64,000 nucleotides of DNA from an uncultured Oscillospiraceae bacterium (GTDB lineage Bacteria; Bacillota; Clostridia; Oscillospirales; Oscillospiraceae): positions 5,118 to 69,117 of the forward strand of contig CAJUSE010000005.1 in the NCBI GenBank assembly GCA_910588975.1, written 5' to 3'. Shown here piece after piece: positions 42,901-50,860 of this stretch. Positions within the stretch are counted from its first letter, which is position 1. Every line of letters begins with the position of its first letter. The notes under the pieces are model-generated. The model did no database searches. It was not told the origin of the DNA and worked only from the letters and a program-made list of their open reading frames with translations. The translations under genes were made by a program, and so were the position numbers.

Positions 42901-44344
42901 CGGTAATGCCGGTCAGGTCAGTGGTCTTACGCTCCAGAGGACGCTGTGGATCCACGAAGGTGTTGAAGGTCTCCTCCAGCTTGCCGTCCCGGAGGACCAC
43001 AGCTCCGATTTCAATGATCCGGTCCCGGGTCTTGCTCAGGCCGGTGGTCTCGATGTCAAAGCAGACGATCTCCCCGTGGAAGTCCTGGTCGGTCTGTCCG
43101 TGGAGGACCAGCTTGTCGTCCACATCGTTGACCAGATAGGCCTCAACACCGTACAAAATTTTCATATTCTTTGCCGCATGCCAAGCCTCGGGAAAGGCCT
43201 GGGCCACGGCGTGGTCGGTGATGGCCAGGGCTCTGTGTCCCCACTTCTCCGCTCGTTTGACAGCGTCGGAAATGGGGGTAATGGCGTCCATGGAGGACAT
43301 GGTGGTGTGCAGGTGCAGCTCCACCCGCTTCTCCTCTGCCCGGTCCTCCCGCTCTTCCTTCTCCCCCACCTGAACGCTGTAAGGCTCCAGCACCATATCC
43401 CCGGTGAAGCGGTCCATGTTCAGCTTGCCCTGAATGAGGAGGTGCTGCTTCTCCTTCACCCCATCCAGCAGCCCTTTGGCCTCCTCGCCAATAAAGAACT
43501 TGCTCACCCGGATGGACCCGGTGTAGTCGGTGACGTCAAAGGAGACCACCCAGGCCCCCCGCTTTTTCAGCTCCCGGTGGTTGACAGCGAACACGTCACC
43601 CTCCACCACCACCATACCCATGTCCAGCACCAGCTCGCCCATGGGGATGGGCTCTTTCTTCACCTCATATTTGCCGTAGAGCAGCTTACTTTTTCTCTCT
43701 CTGCCTCCGGATTTTTTTCCGGCGGGGGTGACAGGCAAGTTTTTCAGGGCCTCTCGACGGAGCTCCTCGGTGCGGCGGAAGGCGGCCTGAACGGAGTCCT
43801 CCTCAGTCTCTTTTGGGGCGCTTTTTTCCTCAAAAATGGGCTTCGTTTGGTCATTTTCCGGGGTGAAAACGGGCTCGACCGGGGCATTTTCCGGGTCAAA
43901 TGGGGGCATATCCCCCCCATTTTCGGGGGTTTCAATGGCCAAAATGGCCCTATTTTCTCCATCAAAGGGCTCGTTTTGGCCCAATTCTTCCCCGATTTCC
44001 TCCCCCATCTCCTCCCCGGGGAAGGCCATTTCCCCCTCCTCAGGGGGTGGCTCGGGCAGGGGCATATCCTCTCCGTAAATTCCGTCAGCCAGGGCCAGTT
44101 CCTCCACGTCGGGGACGGGGACGGAGAGCTCCAGCTCCACCCGGGAGACCTGGTAGGCGGCAGCCAGGGCCCGCTCCACCTCGGTACGCAGGGCGGGGCC
44201 GGGCAGCACAGGGCAGAGGACCTGGGCCTGAATGGTCCTGGTCCGTTTGTCAATGGCCGCCCCTGTCACCTCCCACCGGGCCACCTCGCCGGCCCGGGAG
44301 GGAAAGGCGGAAAATATCTCTAAAAAGGGTATCCTCTGTGCCAT
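39962..44344 (-). CDS. polC: DNA polymerase III PolC-type alpha subunit
   Basis: PolC is the main replicative polymerase of low-GC Gram-positives, with its own proofreading exonuclease. The 1,460-residue product has an N-terminal domain, an acidic linker (about 85-200), an OB-fold (about 225-330), a PHP domain (RVELHLHTTMSSMDA) split by the DEDD exonuclease (VCFDIETTGLSKTRDRIIEIG). Then come the polymerase core (GSRGSVGSSIVAFL, PDIDLNFSGEYQ) and the zinc motif (CPKCKHTDFEYG, CPVCGTPY). I use ATG 44344 (AAGGA twelve bases upstream); an ATG at 44380 would overlap the preceding gene. It follows the ispG end of the envelope operon. Confidence 0.97.
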   Translation of the reverse strand: MAQRIPFLEIFSAFPSRAGEVARWEVTGAAIDKRTRTIQAQVLCPVLPGPALRTEVERALAAAYQVSRVELELSVPVPDVEELALADGIYGEDMPLPEPPPEEGEMAFPGEEMGEEIGEELGQNEPFDGENRAILAIETPENGGDMPPFDPENAPVEPVFTPENDQTKPIFEEKSAPKETEEDSVQAAFRRTEELRREALKNLPVTPAGKKSGGRERKSKLLYGKYEVKKEPIPMGELVLDMGMVVVEGDVFAVNHRELKKRGAWVVSFDVTDYTGSIRVSKFFIGEEAKGLLDGVKEKQHLLIQGKLNMDRFTGDMVLEPYSVQVGEKEEREDRAEEKRVELHLHTTMSSMDAITPISDAVKRAEKWGHRALAITDHAVAQAFPEAWHAAKNMKILYGVEAYLVNDVDDKLVLHGQTDQDFHGEIVCFDIETTGLSKTRDRIIEIGAVVLRDGKLEETFNTFVDPQRPLERKTTDLTGITDKMLEGAPSEEEAINAFLDFVGDRPVAAHNALFDTSFIAQACRRLDKEFTNPYLDTVPLSHGLLPGLGNYKLDTVANALNLPAFQHHRASDDAKVVGEMLIPMFQMLEEKGITTLAAIDPAMPPMLMEWVAQSKRPPRSNHLIVLAKNQQGLRNLYRLVSDAHLKHFRRNPLMLKSEIEKYREGLILGSACEAGELYQAVADEREWEELERVASWYDYLEIQPLCNNFFMLRPDKNGESKVPDVEVLKDFNRTIVELGKALDKPVCATGDVHFLDPEQEIYRHILLDSKGFEDCDEPLPIYFKTTEEMLEEFSYLGQEDCYNVVIRYPNLVADWIEKLNPLPKGLFAPKLKDSDKELERLVYDKAHELYGEELPQIVQDRIDLELPGIIMRKYDVIYMSAQKLVQNSLEHGYLVGSRGSVGSSIVAFLSGITEVNSLSAHYRCPKCKHTDFEYGPAHGYSCGADMPDAVCPVCGTPYVKDGFDIPFETFLGFGGDKVPDIDLNFSGEYQARAHRYTFELFGESHVFRAGTIGTVAEKTAYGYVKKYLEKRGITATRAEEERLAKGCTGTKRTTGQHPGGMVVIPQDREIYDFCPVQHPADDTGTDIITTHFEYHSMESNLLKLDMLGHDDPTMIRMLEDLTGVNARTDIRLDDEDTMSLFTTSEKLGFTNDPVLGPTGAVAIPEFNTKFTRQMLMDTDPTDFNTLVRLSGFSHGTDVWLGNARDLILNGTASVLETVGCRDDIMLYLIKMGLEPKMSFKIMEAVRKGKVRKNGFEDGWEEAMRAHNVPDWYIESLAKISYLFPKAHAVAYVMMAFRIAWFKVHRPLAFYAAFFSVRAKAFDATIMCKGMDLVKAKLNEIKTKMDEKTASNVEEDTYTTLEVVYEFYLRGFTFRPMDLYRSQAVNFLLDGEDALIPPFTSIPGLGEAAAESIVEQREGRTFISIEEVSDACPKVSKTHIEQLKLAGAFDDMPETSQITLF

Positions 44345-44364
44345 GGTTTCTTCGGTCCTTTTCT

Positions 44365-45231
44365 TTAGGATAAGTAGCAAATTAAGGTGGGATCGGCGTA
44401 GTTCAAATTTCTATCGATCCATAAAAGATAAGCCGGGGTGGGGCTATCACCCTGATAGATGTAATAGTAATGGTAACGGCCATGAGTGATGTAGCCCTCG
44501 GCATAGGTCAGCCGCCCCAGCTCGTCATACCAAAACTCCGAGGGATTGGCATAACTCATTAAGGAGGAGTTTTCAAAAGAATGCTTATACCGCAAGGCCC
44601 CGGCCTCATCATAGACATATTCCACCCCGTAGAGCCAACAGTTTGTGGGATCCTCAAAACGGGGATCTCCCGTGTTGGCGTAGAGGTCCAGGCAGATGAG
44701 GCGGCCATCTTCATCATATTCCCTCTCCTCCCGGAAGTCGGTCCAATCCTCCGGGAAATCATGCTCTGGCAGAGACATAGGGTCTTTCTTCCAATCATCC
44801 CACGCTTCGTTTTCCGGGAAAGATTTGTTCAGGCCAAAACCATATCCACCTTCGAAAATTCCAAGGCCACGGTCCTGGGTTTCATCGTAGTAGAAAATCA
44901 AATCTGCCCCGTCCTCCCCGTGGTACTCAAAAAAGGGAAGCTCTGGGTCAAATCCCCACTCTTGAAAGGCATCTTCCAGCCCCGCCTCCTGACCTGTACG
45001 ATAGTCACTCCAGTAGGGATATTCCTCGCTACGCTTGGAGTAGTCCGCCATTGTGGCGGAAAATAGCTCTTGACCGGCCAGGGTCAGAGGTACAGGAGTT
45101 TCAGAAGAGGTGGGTGCTTCTGTCGGGGTAGGCAGCGGTGCTGGGGTCACTGTGGATGTGGGCTGGGTGCAGGCAGGCAGAAGGGCAGAGAGCAAAAAGG
45201 CGGTGAAAATCAGCTTTGCTCTTCCCTTCAT
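44365..45231 (-). CDS. Predicted lipoprotein with YD-like repeats
   Basis: The 288-residue product has a lipoprotein signal peptide (LIFTAFLLSALLPAC, cysteine about residue 21), then a Thr/Pro-rich stalk (PTSTVTPAPLPTPTEAP). The body holds three short units resembling RHS/YD repeats: REYDEDGRLICLD, YVYDEAGALRYKH and FWYDELGRLTYAE. It is probably anchored on the outer face of the membrane; its function is unknown. It lies between ispG and polC, where many Firmicutes have proS, and in the same direction. Confidence 0.8.
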   Translation of the reverse strand: MKGRAKLIFTAFLLSALLPACTQPTSTVTPAPLPTPTEAPTSSETPVPLTLAGQELFSATMADYSKRSEEYPYWSDYRTGQEAGLEDAFQEWGFDPELPFFEYHGEDGADLIFYYDETQDRGLGIFEGGYGFGLNKSFPENEAWDDWKKDPMSLPEHDFPEDWTDFREEREYDEDGRLICLDLYANTGDPRFEDPTNCWLYGVEYVYDEAGALRYKHSFENSSLMSYANPSEFWYDELGRLTYAEGYITHGRYHYYYIYQGDSPTPAYLLWIDRNLNYADPTLICYLS

Positions 45232-45246
45232 CCTTCTTCCTCCCTG

Positions 45247-46284
45247 TCAGAGTGTCTCGATCAGCTGGAACAGCTCATCCACCAGGTGGGCCTGGGGAAC
45301 CTTTTTGACGATCTCTCCCTTTTTGAACAGCAGGCCCTCGCCAACGCCGCCGGCGATGCCCACATCGGCGGCGCTGGCCTCGCCGGGGCCGTTGACCACA
45401 CAGCCCATGACAGCCACAGTAATGGGCTTGTCCACCGTTTTCAGCCGCTCCTCCACTTCATTGGCCAGGCCAATGAGGTCGATGCGGGTACGGCCGCAGG
45501 TGGGACAGGAGATCAGCTCGGGTCCCTCCCGGCGGATGCCGGCGGCCTTCAAAATATCCCGGGCGGCGTAAATCTCCTCCACCGGGTCGGCGGAGAGGGA
45601 GACCCGCAGGGTATCCCCAATGCCCAAGGCCAGCAGGCCGCCGATACCGATGGCCGATTTCAGCAGCCCCATCTTGGGGGTTCCCGTCTCGGTGACGCCA
45701 ATATGTAAAGGATAATTGCTTTCTCTGTGCATCAGCTCATAGGCCCGCATGGTCACAGGCACCGAGGAGGACTTCAGTGAGATGCAGATGTCGTGAAAAT
45801 CGCAGTCCTCCAGCAGCCTGATATGGCCCCAGGCGCTTTCCACCAGTGCCTCGGGGGTGGCCCCGCCGTATTTGGCCAGCAGGGGCTTTTCCAGGGAACC
45901 GCCATTGACTCCAATGCGGATAGGAAGTCCTTTCCCTTTACAGGCTTCGGCCACAGCGGCCACCCGGCCGGGGGAACCGATGTTGCCGGGGTTGATCCGG
46001 ACCGCATCACAGCCCTGGGCAATGCACTCCAGGGCCAGCTTGTAGTCGAAATGGATATCCACCACCAGGGGGATGGCAATTTGCTCCCGGATGGCCCCGA
46101 TGGCCTGGGCGGCAGCCATATCGGGCACTGCCACCCGGATGATCTCACAACCGGCAGCGGTGAGACGGCGAATTTGCTCCACCGTGGCCTGCACATCCTG
46201 GGTGGGGGTATTGGTCATAGACTGGATGCTCACCGGGGCGCCGCCGCCGACGAGAACTTCTCCCACATTGATCTGTCGGGTCAT
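45247..46284 (-). CDS. ispG: 4-hydroxy-3-methylbut-2-en-1-yl diphosphate synthase IspG
   Basis: IspG (GcpE) is the [4Fe-4S] enzyme that converts MEcPP to HMBPP late in the MEP pathway. The 345-residue product starts TRQINVGEVLVGGGAPVSIQ, has a TIM-barrel part (VVDIHFDYKLALECI), and the cluster cysteines in ISCPTCGRT and VMGCVVNGPGEA. It follows rseP, with dxr further upstream, so two MEP steps sit in one operon. AGGAGAAAGAT precedes its ATG. Confidence 0.97.
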   Translation of the reverse strand: MTRQINVGEVLVGGGAPVSIQSMTNTPTQDVQATVEQIRRLTAAGCEIIRVAVPDMAAAQAIGAIREQIAIPLVVDIHFDYKLALECIAQGCDAVRINPGNIGSPGRVAAVAEACKGKGLPIRIGVNGGSLEKPLLAKYGGATPEALVESAWGHIRLLEDCDFHDICISLKSSSVPVTMRAYELMHRESNYPLHIGVTETGTPKMGLLKSAIGIGGLLALGIGDTLRVSLSADPVEEIYAARDILKAAGIRREGPELISCPTCGRTRIDLIGLANEVEERLKTVDKPITVAVMGCVVNGPGEASAADVGIAGGVGEGLLFKKGEIVKKVPQAHLVDELFQLIETL

Positions 46285-46328
46285 ATCTTTCTCCTCCTTG
46301 TCAAAGAGGTGGAATTTTCAAATACATT

Positions 46329-47414
46329 TTACCGCCCAAAGAGCTTAAACAAATCGCTGACGGTAACGACCAGCATCAGGACCATGAGACAGGCAAAGCC
46401 GGCGGCGGTGACCCAGCCCTGATACTTGGGATCCAGGGGCTTGCCCCGAATGGCCAGCAGAATGCCGTTGACCGCCATAAAGAAGATCTGTCCTCCGTCC
46501 AGAGCGGGGATGGGCAGCAGGTTCATCACCGCCAGATTGACGGCGATAAAGGCCACCAGATCCAGAATGCCCCGCAGGGCACCCAACAGGGGCGATTGCT
46601 GATTTTCAATGGCCTCCTGGGCCCCCTGCTCCCCGGCCTGAGCCATGATACGGGTGATATCCACCACCCCGGACATATCCCGCAGCTTCACCTGGCCCTG
46701 GACCAGGTCCCCCAGGCTCACCCACACCAGCCGGGCGTAGTCCAGTGCCTGATACCAGGTGTTACGCAGAGTCAAGCCCAAGGTGGCATCCTCCCAGCCG
46801 TTCAGTTCGATGCCCAACATTCGGTGTTCATCCCCGGTCTCTTCATCGGTATAGGTGGTGAGGGGCACGGTGAGGTCCAGCCTTTGGCCCTCCCGCTCCA
46901 CTGTCAGGGCCACCTCCTCCCCCGCCACCCGGCTCAAAAACAGGGAGACATCCGGGCGAAGATAAATGGCATGGCCGTCCACGGCCAGCACCCTGTCCCC
47001 CGCCTGAAGGCTCTGGGCGGCCAGGGCACCGGGCACCACCTGGGTGATCTCGGTGGTGGCAAAGCTCTTGGCCCCCACAAACAGGCAGAAGATGATCACA
47101 AGGCCGGTGAGGAAATTCATGAACACGCCAGCCAGCAGGATGATGAGCCGCTGCCACCAGGGCCGGTTGGGAAAGGCCCGGGGATCTTTTGACTCCCCCT
47201 CTTCCTCTCCCTCCATGGCACAAAATCCGCCGATGGGCAGGGCCCGGAGGGAATACTCGGTCTCCCCCGCCTGCTTATGGAGCAGCAGGGGACCCATGCC
47301 GATGGAAAACTCGTTCACCTTCACCCCGCACAGCTTGGCGGCGGCAAAGTGACCGAATTCATGAAGAGCAATGAGCAGGCCAAACATGAGGATGGCAATG
47401 AGAATATACAGCAA
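46329..47414 (-). CDS. rseP: RIP zinc metalloprotease RseP
   Basis: RseP is a membrane-embedded site-2 protease that cleaves anti-sigma factors and other membrane segments. The 361-residue product shows HEFGHF in the first membrane segment, a PDZ domain (about 110-190: VVPGALAAQSLQAGDRVLAVDG) and the second metal ligand in LLPIPALDGGQIFF. The start is TTG, six bases behind GGAGG, giving the normal N-terminus LYILIAILMFGLLIALHEFG. It lies between dxr and ispG in the usual order. Confidence 0.95.
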   Translation of the reverse strand: MLYILIAILMFGLLIALHEFGHFAAAKLCGVKVNEFSIGMGPLLLHKQAGETEYSLRALPIGGFCAMEGEEEGESKDPRAFPNRPWWQRLIILLAGVFMNFLTGLVIIFCLFVGAKSFATTEITQVVPGALAAQSLQAGDRVLAVDGHAIYLRPDVSLFLSRVAGEEVALTVEREGQRLDLTVPLTTYTDEETGDEHRMLGIELNGWEDATLGLTLRNTWYQALDYARLVWVSLGDLVQGQVKLRDMSGVVDITRIMAQAGEQGAQEAIENQQSPLLGALRGILDLVAFIAVNLAVMNLLPIPALDGGQIFFMAVNGILLAIRGKPLDPKYQGWVTAAGFACLMVLMLVVTVSDLFKLFGR

Positions 47415-47465
47415 GGCGCACCTCCGGAAAGAGAAAAATCAAAGCCAGGTGTGACGTAATGTCCT

Positions 47466-48614
47466 TTAGTTGGGGCGGGTACAGCTTTGGCGGGCGGCCT
47501 GGTCGGCGGCCAGAATGTCCTCCAGGGTGGGGTTTTGGACCACCGGCACTGTGGCCAGAGCCTGCTCCACCTTCCGGGGGATGTCGTAGAAGCCACCCTG
47601 GCCCTCCAGGAAGTGGGCCACAGCTACCTCGTTGGCCCCGTTGAGGATTGCTGTGGCGGTACCCCCGGTTCGAACAGCGGTCTTTGCCAACGCAAGACAG
47701 GGGAAGATCTCCTCATCGGGAGGGGCAAAGGTCAATGCCTTGCAGCTCAAAAGGTCCAGGGGTGTGGCCGGGCCGGGCACACGCCGGGGCCAGGTGAGGG
47801 CATACTGGATAGGCAGGCGCATATCCGCCGTGCCCAACTGGGCCAACAGGGCGTTATCACAGTATTCCACCAGAGAGTGAATGATACTCTCCCGATGGAT
47901 GACCACCGAAATTTTTTCCAGAGGCAGGTCGTAAAGCCGCATGGCCTCGATGACCTCCAACCCCTTGTTCATCATGGTGGCCGAGTCGATGGTGATCTTG
48001 GCCCCCATAGACCAGTTGGGGTGCTTCAGGGCCTGGGCCACCGTCACATTTTCCAGTTCAGAGCGGCTCTTGCCAAAAAAGGGACCGCCCGAGGCGGTCA
48101 GGATGAGCCGTTTTACCTCTCCCCTGTTCTCGCAGCCCTGAAGGCACTGAAAAATGGCCGAATGCTCCGAGTCCACTGGCAGGATGTTCACCCCATGGCG
48201 GCGGGCGGTCTCCATCACCAGCTCGCCAGCGCAGACCAGAGTCTCCTTGTTGGCCAGGGCGATGGTCTTGCCCGCCTCAATGGCGGCCAAAGTGGGCCGC
48301 AGCCCCACCATGCCCATGACGGCGGTGACCACCGTATCGGCCTGGGCCAGAGTGGCGGCCTCCAAAAGGCCCTCCATGCCGGCGGCCACACGGACACCGG
48401 TATCGGCCAGCTTGATCTTCAGCGTTTCGGCGGCGGTAGGGTCCATGCAGACGGCCAGCGCCGGACGGTACTTCCGGCACTGTTCTTCCAACAGCTCCAC
48501 GCTGCGGTTGGCCGTCAGAGCCGCCACCCGCAATCCCAGGGCATCACAGACCTCCAGGGTCTGCCGGCCGATGGAGCCGGTAGAACCCAGGAGGGAAATG
48601 GTTTTTTTGTTCAA
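47466..48614 (-). CDS. dxr: 1-deoxy-D-xylulose-5-phosphate reductoisomerase
   Basis: Dxr (IspC) converts DXP to MEP with NADPH, the second MEP step and the fosmidomycin target. The 382-residue product has the NADPH-binding start ISLLGSTGSIGRQTLEVCD, LANKETLVCAGELV, the metal-binding LPVDSEHSAIFQCLQG, LTASGGPFF, and HPNWSMGAKITIDSATMMNKGLE. The start is a TTG directly behind the cdsA stop; no better ATG exists. It is translationally close to cdsA and precedes rseP. Confidence 0.97.
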   Translation of the reverse strand: MNKKTISLLGSTGSIGRQTLEVCDALGLRVAALTANRSVELLEEQCRKYRPALAVCMDPTAAETLKIKLADTGVRVAAGMEGLLEAATLAQADTVVTAVMGMVGLRPTLAAIEAGKTIALANKETLVCAGELVMETARRHGVNILPVDSEHSAIFQCLQGCENRGEVKRLILTASGGPFFGKSRSELENVTVAQALKHPNWSMGAKITIDSATMMNKGLEVIEAMRLYDLPLEKISVVIHRESIIHSLVEYCDNALLAQLGTADMRLPIQYALTWPRRVPGPATPLDLLSCKALTFAPPDEEIFPCLALAKTAVRTGGTATAILNGANEVAVAHFLEGQGGFYDIPRKVEQALATVPVVQNPTLEDILAADQAARQSCTRPN

Positions 48615-48615
48615 T

Positions 48616-49434
48616 TCAGCTCACCACCGGAAGGAAATAGAGCAGCACCTCCATAAGAGGGGCGCAGAAAATAACACTGTCAAATCGGTCCAGAATACCG
48701 CCATGGCCGGGCAGGATACTGCCGTAATCCTTGATTCCGAACTCCCGTTTGATGCAGGAAAAGGACAGATCCCCCAGCTGGGAAATGACACTGCCCACCG
48801 CCCCACACGAGGCCATAAGGGGCAGGCTCACCCCCGCAATGCCAAAGAGGGGCTTTGCCAGCAAGCCATAGATCACCATGCCCACCGAGGCACCCAGCAG
48901 ACCGCCTACGGCCCCCTCCACCGTCTTTTTGGGGGAGAGCCTGGGCGCTAACTTGTGCTTGCCGAAGGCCATGCCGGCAAAGAGGGCGAAGATGTCGGAG
49001 AGGAAAGCGGCGACAAAGGGGAAAATGATATAGAACCGCCAGTTTTCCATACCCCGCAGATGAATGAAGGCAGAGAGGAAATAGGGCACAAAGAGGGCCA
49101 GAAGAAACCCGCCTCCCAGCCGGCCCAGGCCGATGGTATTGCGGCTGGCGATATTCTCGGCAAAGAGGGCGATGACGTAGATGAGCAGTACCAGCTGAGC
49201 GTGGTGGGCTGGACTGCCAGCATAGACCCAGAAGGGAACGGCGGCGGAGACCAGAATGGAATAGGCCGTCACCCGGGGACTTTCTTTGAGAAAGCCGGTG
49301 GACCACAGAGCCTCATAGACTCCCATGGCGGACAAAACCGACAGGGCCACCGGAAGTGCCCAGGCCGGTGCGCCGTAGATGACATATAGGAGGATGGGCA
49401 GGCCCAGCAGGGCCACCACAACTCTTGTCAACAT
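48616..49434 (-). CDS. cdsA: Phosphatidate cytidylyltransferase CdsA
   Basis: CdsA makes CDP-diacylglycerol from phosphatidic acid and CTP at the membrane. The 272-residue product has about seven membrane segments. The C-terminal signature region contains SDIFALFAGMAFGKHKLAPRLSPKKTVEG and SQLGDLSFSCIKREFGIKDYG, followed by LPGHGGILDRFDS, the family hallmark. It begins right after uppS and runs into dxr with one base between. Confidence 0.96.
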   Translation of the reverse strand: MLTRVVVALLGLPILLYVIYGAPAWALPVALSVLSAMGVYEALWSTGFLKESPRVTAYSILVSAAVPFWVYAGSPAHHAQLVLLIYVIALFAENIASRNTIGLGRLGGGFLLALFVPYFLSAFIHLRGMENWRFYIIFPFVAAFLSDIFALFAGMAFGKHKLAPRLSPKKTVEGAVGGLLGASVGMVIYGLLAKPLFGIAGVSLPLMASCGAVGSVISQLGDLSFSCIKREFGIKDYGSILPGHGGILDRFDSVIFCAPLMEVLLYFLPVVS

Positions 49435-50175
49435 TCAGACCCCTCCAAACCGGCGAGAGCGGCCCTGATAGGCCCCTATCGCCTTGCGCAGCTCGGCCCG
49501 GTCAAAGTCAGGCCAGCATACGTCGGTAAAATAGTATTCCGCATAGGCGCTCTGCCAAAGCAGGAAATTGGAGATGCGCTCCTCTCCGCTGGGCCGGATG
49601 ACCAGATCCGGGTCGGGCACGCCGGCGGAGTAGAGATAGCCGCCGAACTGCTCCTCGGTGAGCCGCTCGGGGTCGACCTTTCCCGCCATACAGTCCCGGG
49701 CAAAGGCCTTGGCCCCCTGGACGATCTCGTCCCGACCGCCGTAGTTGAGGCAGATGTTCACCTGGCAGCCCTCGAACTTGGCCGAGTCCCGCTCCACCTG
49801 CCGACACAGCTCCCGCAGCTCCTCGGACAGAGGGGCCAGGTCCCCGAAGAACACAAAGCGGACCTTCTCCTTCTCCATGTCCCGGACAGCCTCCAGCAGG
49901 TACTTCTGCAACAGGCCCATGATGGCGCCCACCTCGTCGGCGCTGCGCTTCCAGTTCTCGGTGGAGAAGGCGTAGACCGTTAAGTACTCGATACCCAACT
50001 CCCGGCAATAGGTGGCGATGGTGCGGAAGGTCTCGGCCCCGACGGCATGGCCGGCGGTCCGTGGCAAGCCCCGGCCCTTGGCCCAGCGGCCGTTGCCGTC
50101 CATGATAATGGCAATATGCCGGGGCAGACGCTCTCTGTCCACCTGCACCTCTTCCCTCTTTCCAAACAGAGCCAT
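49435..50175 (-). CDS. uppS: Undecaprenyl diphosphate synthase UppS
   Basis: UppS makes C55 undecaprenyl diphosphate, the carrier for cell-wall precursors, by cis-prenyl transfer. The 246-residue product shows HIAIIMDGNGRWAKGRGLPR (catalytic Asp), TVYAFSTENWKRS, LNYGGRDEIV and the C-terminal DLVIRPSGEERISNFLLWQSAYAE. GGAGGTG precedes the ATG. It takes farnesyl diphosphate, which ispA at 12.4 kb should supply. A strong hairpin separates it from frr. Confidence 0.97.
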   Translation of the reverse strand: MALFGKREEVQVDRERLPRHIAIIMDGNGRWAKGRGLPRTAGHAVGAETFRTIATYCRELGIEYLTVYAFSTENWKRSADEVGAIMGLLQKYLLEAVRDMEKEKVRFVFFGDLAPLSEELRELCRQVERDSAKFEGCQVNICLNYGGRDEIVQGAKAFARDCMAGKVDPERLTEEQFGGYLYSAGVPDPDLVIRPSGEERISNFLLWQSAYAEYYFTDVCWPDFDRAELRKAIGAYQGRSRRFGGV

Positions 50176-50205
50176 GGGACACCTCCAGCTTTGGTCTATG
50201 CAAGG

Positions 50206-50235
50206 GATTTCCCGCCGGGAAACCGGCGGGAAATC
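50206..50235. other. Perfect 13-base hairpin between frr and uppS
   Basis: GATTTCCCGCCGG (50206-50218) pairs perfectly with 50223-50235 around a four-base loop. Neither side has a T run, so it is not a standard terminator. It may be a processing or stability element of the operon mRNA. Confidence 0.6.
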
Positions 50236-50245
50236 GGGGCGGTGG

Positions 50246-50800
50246 TCAGACCGCCATCAGCTCCTTTTCCTTTTTGGCGCACATCTCGTCCAGCTCCTTA
50301 CAGAACTTGTCGGTAAGGTCCTGAAGCTCCTTCTCGCAGTCCTTACGGTCGTCCTCGGTCAGCTCGCCCTTCTTCTCAGCGGCCTTCAGCTTGTCCATGG
50401 CGTCCCGGCGGATGTTGCGCACGGCCACCTTGCCCCCCTCGGCGTACTTGCGCACCTGCTTGGTCAGCTCCTTGCGGCGCTCCTCGGTGAGCTGGGGGAA
50501 CAGAAGGCGGATGACCTGGCCGTCATTCTGGGGGTTGATGCCCAAATCGGAGGTCTGGATGGCCTTCTCGATCTCCTTCAGCAGGGACTTGTCCCAGGGC
50601 TGGATCATCAGGCTGCGGGGGTCGGGCGAGGAGATGGTCCCCACCTGGTTGATGGGGGTGGGAGTGCCGTAGTAATCCACGGTGATCTTATCCAGCACAG
50701 CGGCGTTGGCACGGCCGGCCCGGACCGAGGCAAAGTCCCCGGCCACCACGTCGATGGTCTTTTTCATCTTTTCATTGAATTCCATGTTGAACTCCTGCAT
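50246..50800 (-). CDS. frr: Ribosome recycling factor
   Basis: Frr splits post-termination ribosomes together with EF-G. The 184-residue product has the family pattern: KMKKTIDVVAGDFASVRAGRANAAVLDKI near the start, YYGTPTPINQVGTISSPDPRSLMIQPWD, and the helical end with RNIRRDAMDKLK. It follows pyrH by 60 bases and precedes uppS, the standard order. AAGGATCC precedes the ATG at 50800. Confidence 0.97.
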   Translation of the reverse strand: MQEFNMEFNEKMKKTIDVVAGDFASVRAGRANAAVLDKITVDYYGTPTPINQVGTISSPDPRSLMIQPWDKSLLKEIEKAIQTSDLGINPQNDGQVIRLLFPQLTEERRKELTKQVRKYAEGGKVAVRNIRRDAMDKLKAAEKKGELTEDDRKDCEKELQDLTDKFCKELDEMCAKKEKELMAV

Positions 50801-50860
50801 ATGGATCCTTCCTTTCCTGATTGAAAATGTGGCGGGGTCCTGCCCCGCAGGCGGGGGCGC

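Noticed and set aside
39830..44323. Open frame of 1,497 codons on the plus strand opposite polC
   Set aside because: It mirrors polC, whose GC-rich codons leave the antisense frame free of stops. Its translation is low-complexity (many Gly, His, Leu, Val) without domains, while polC has all catalytic motifs.
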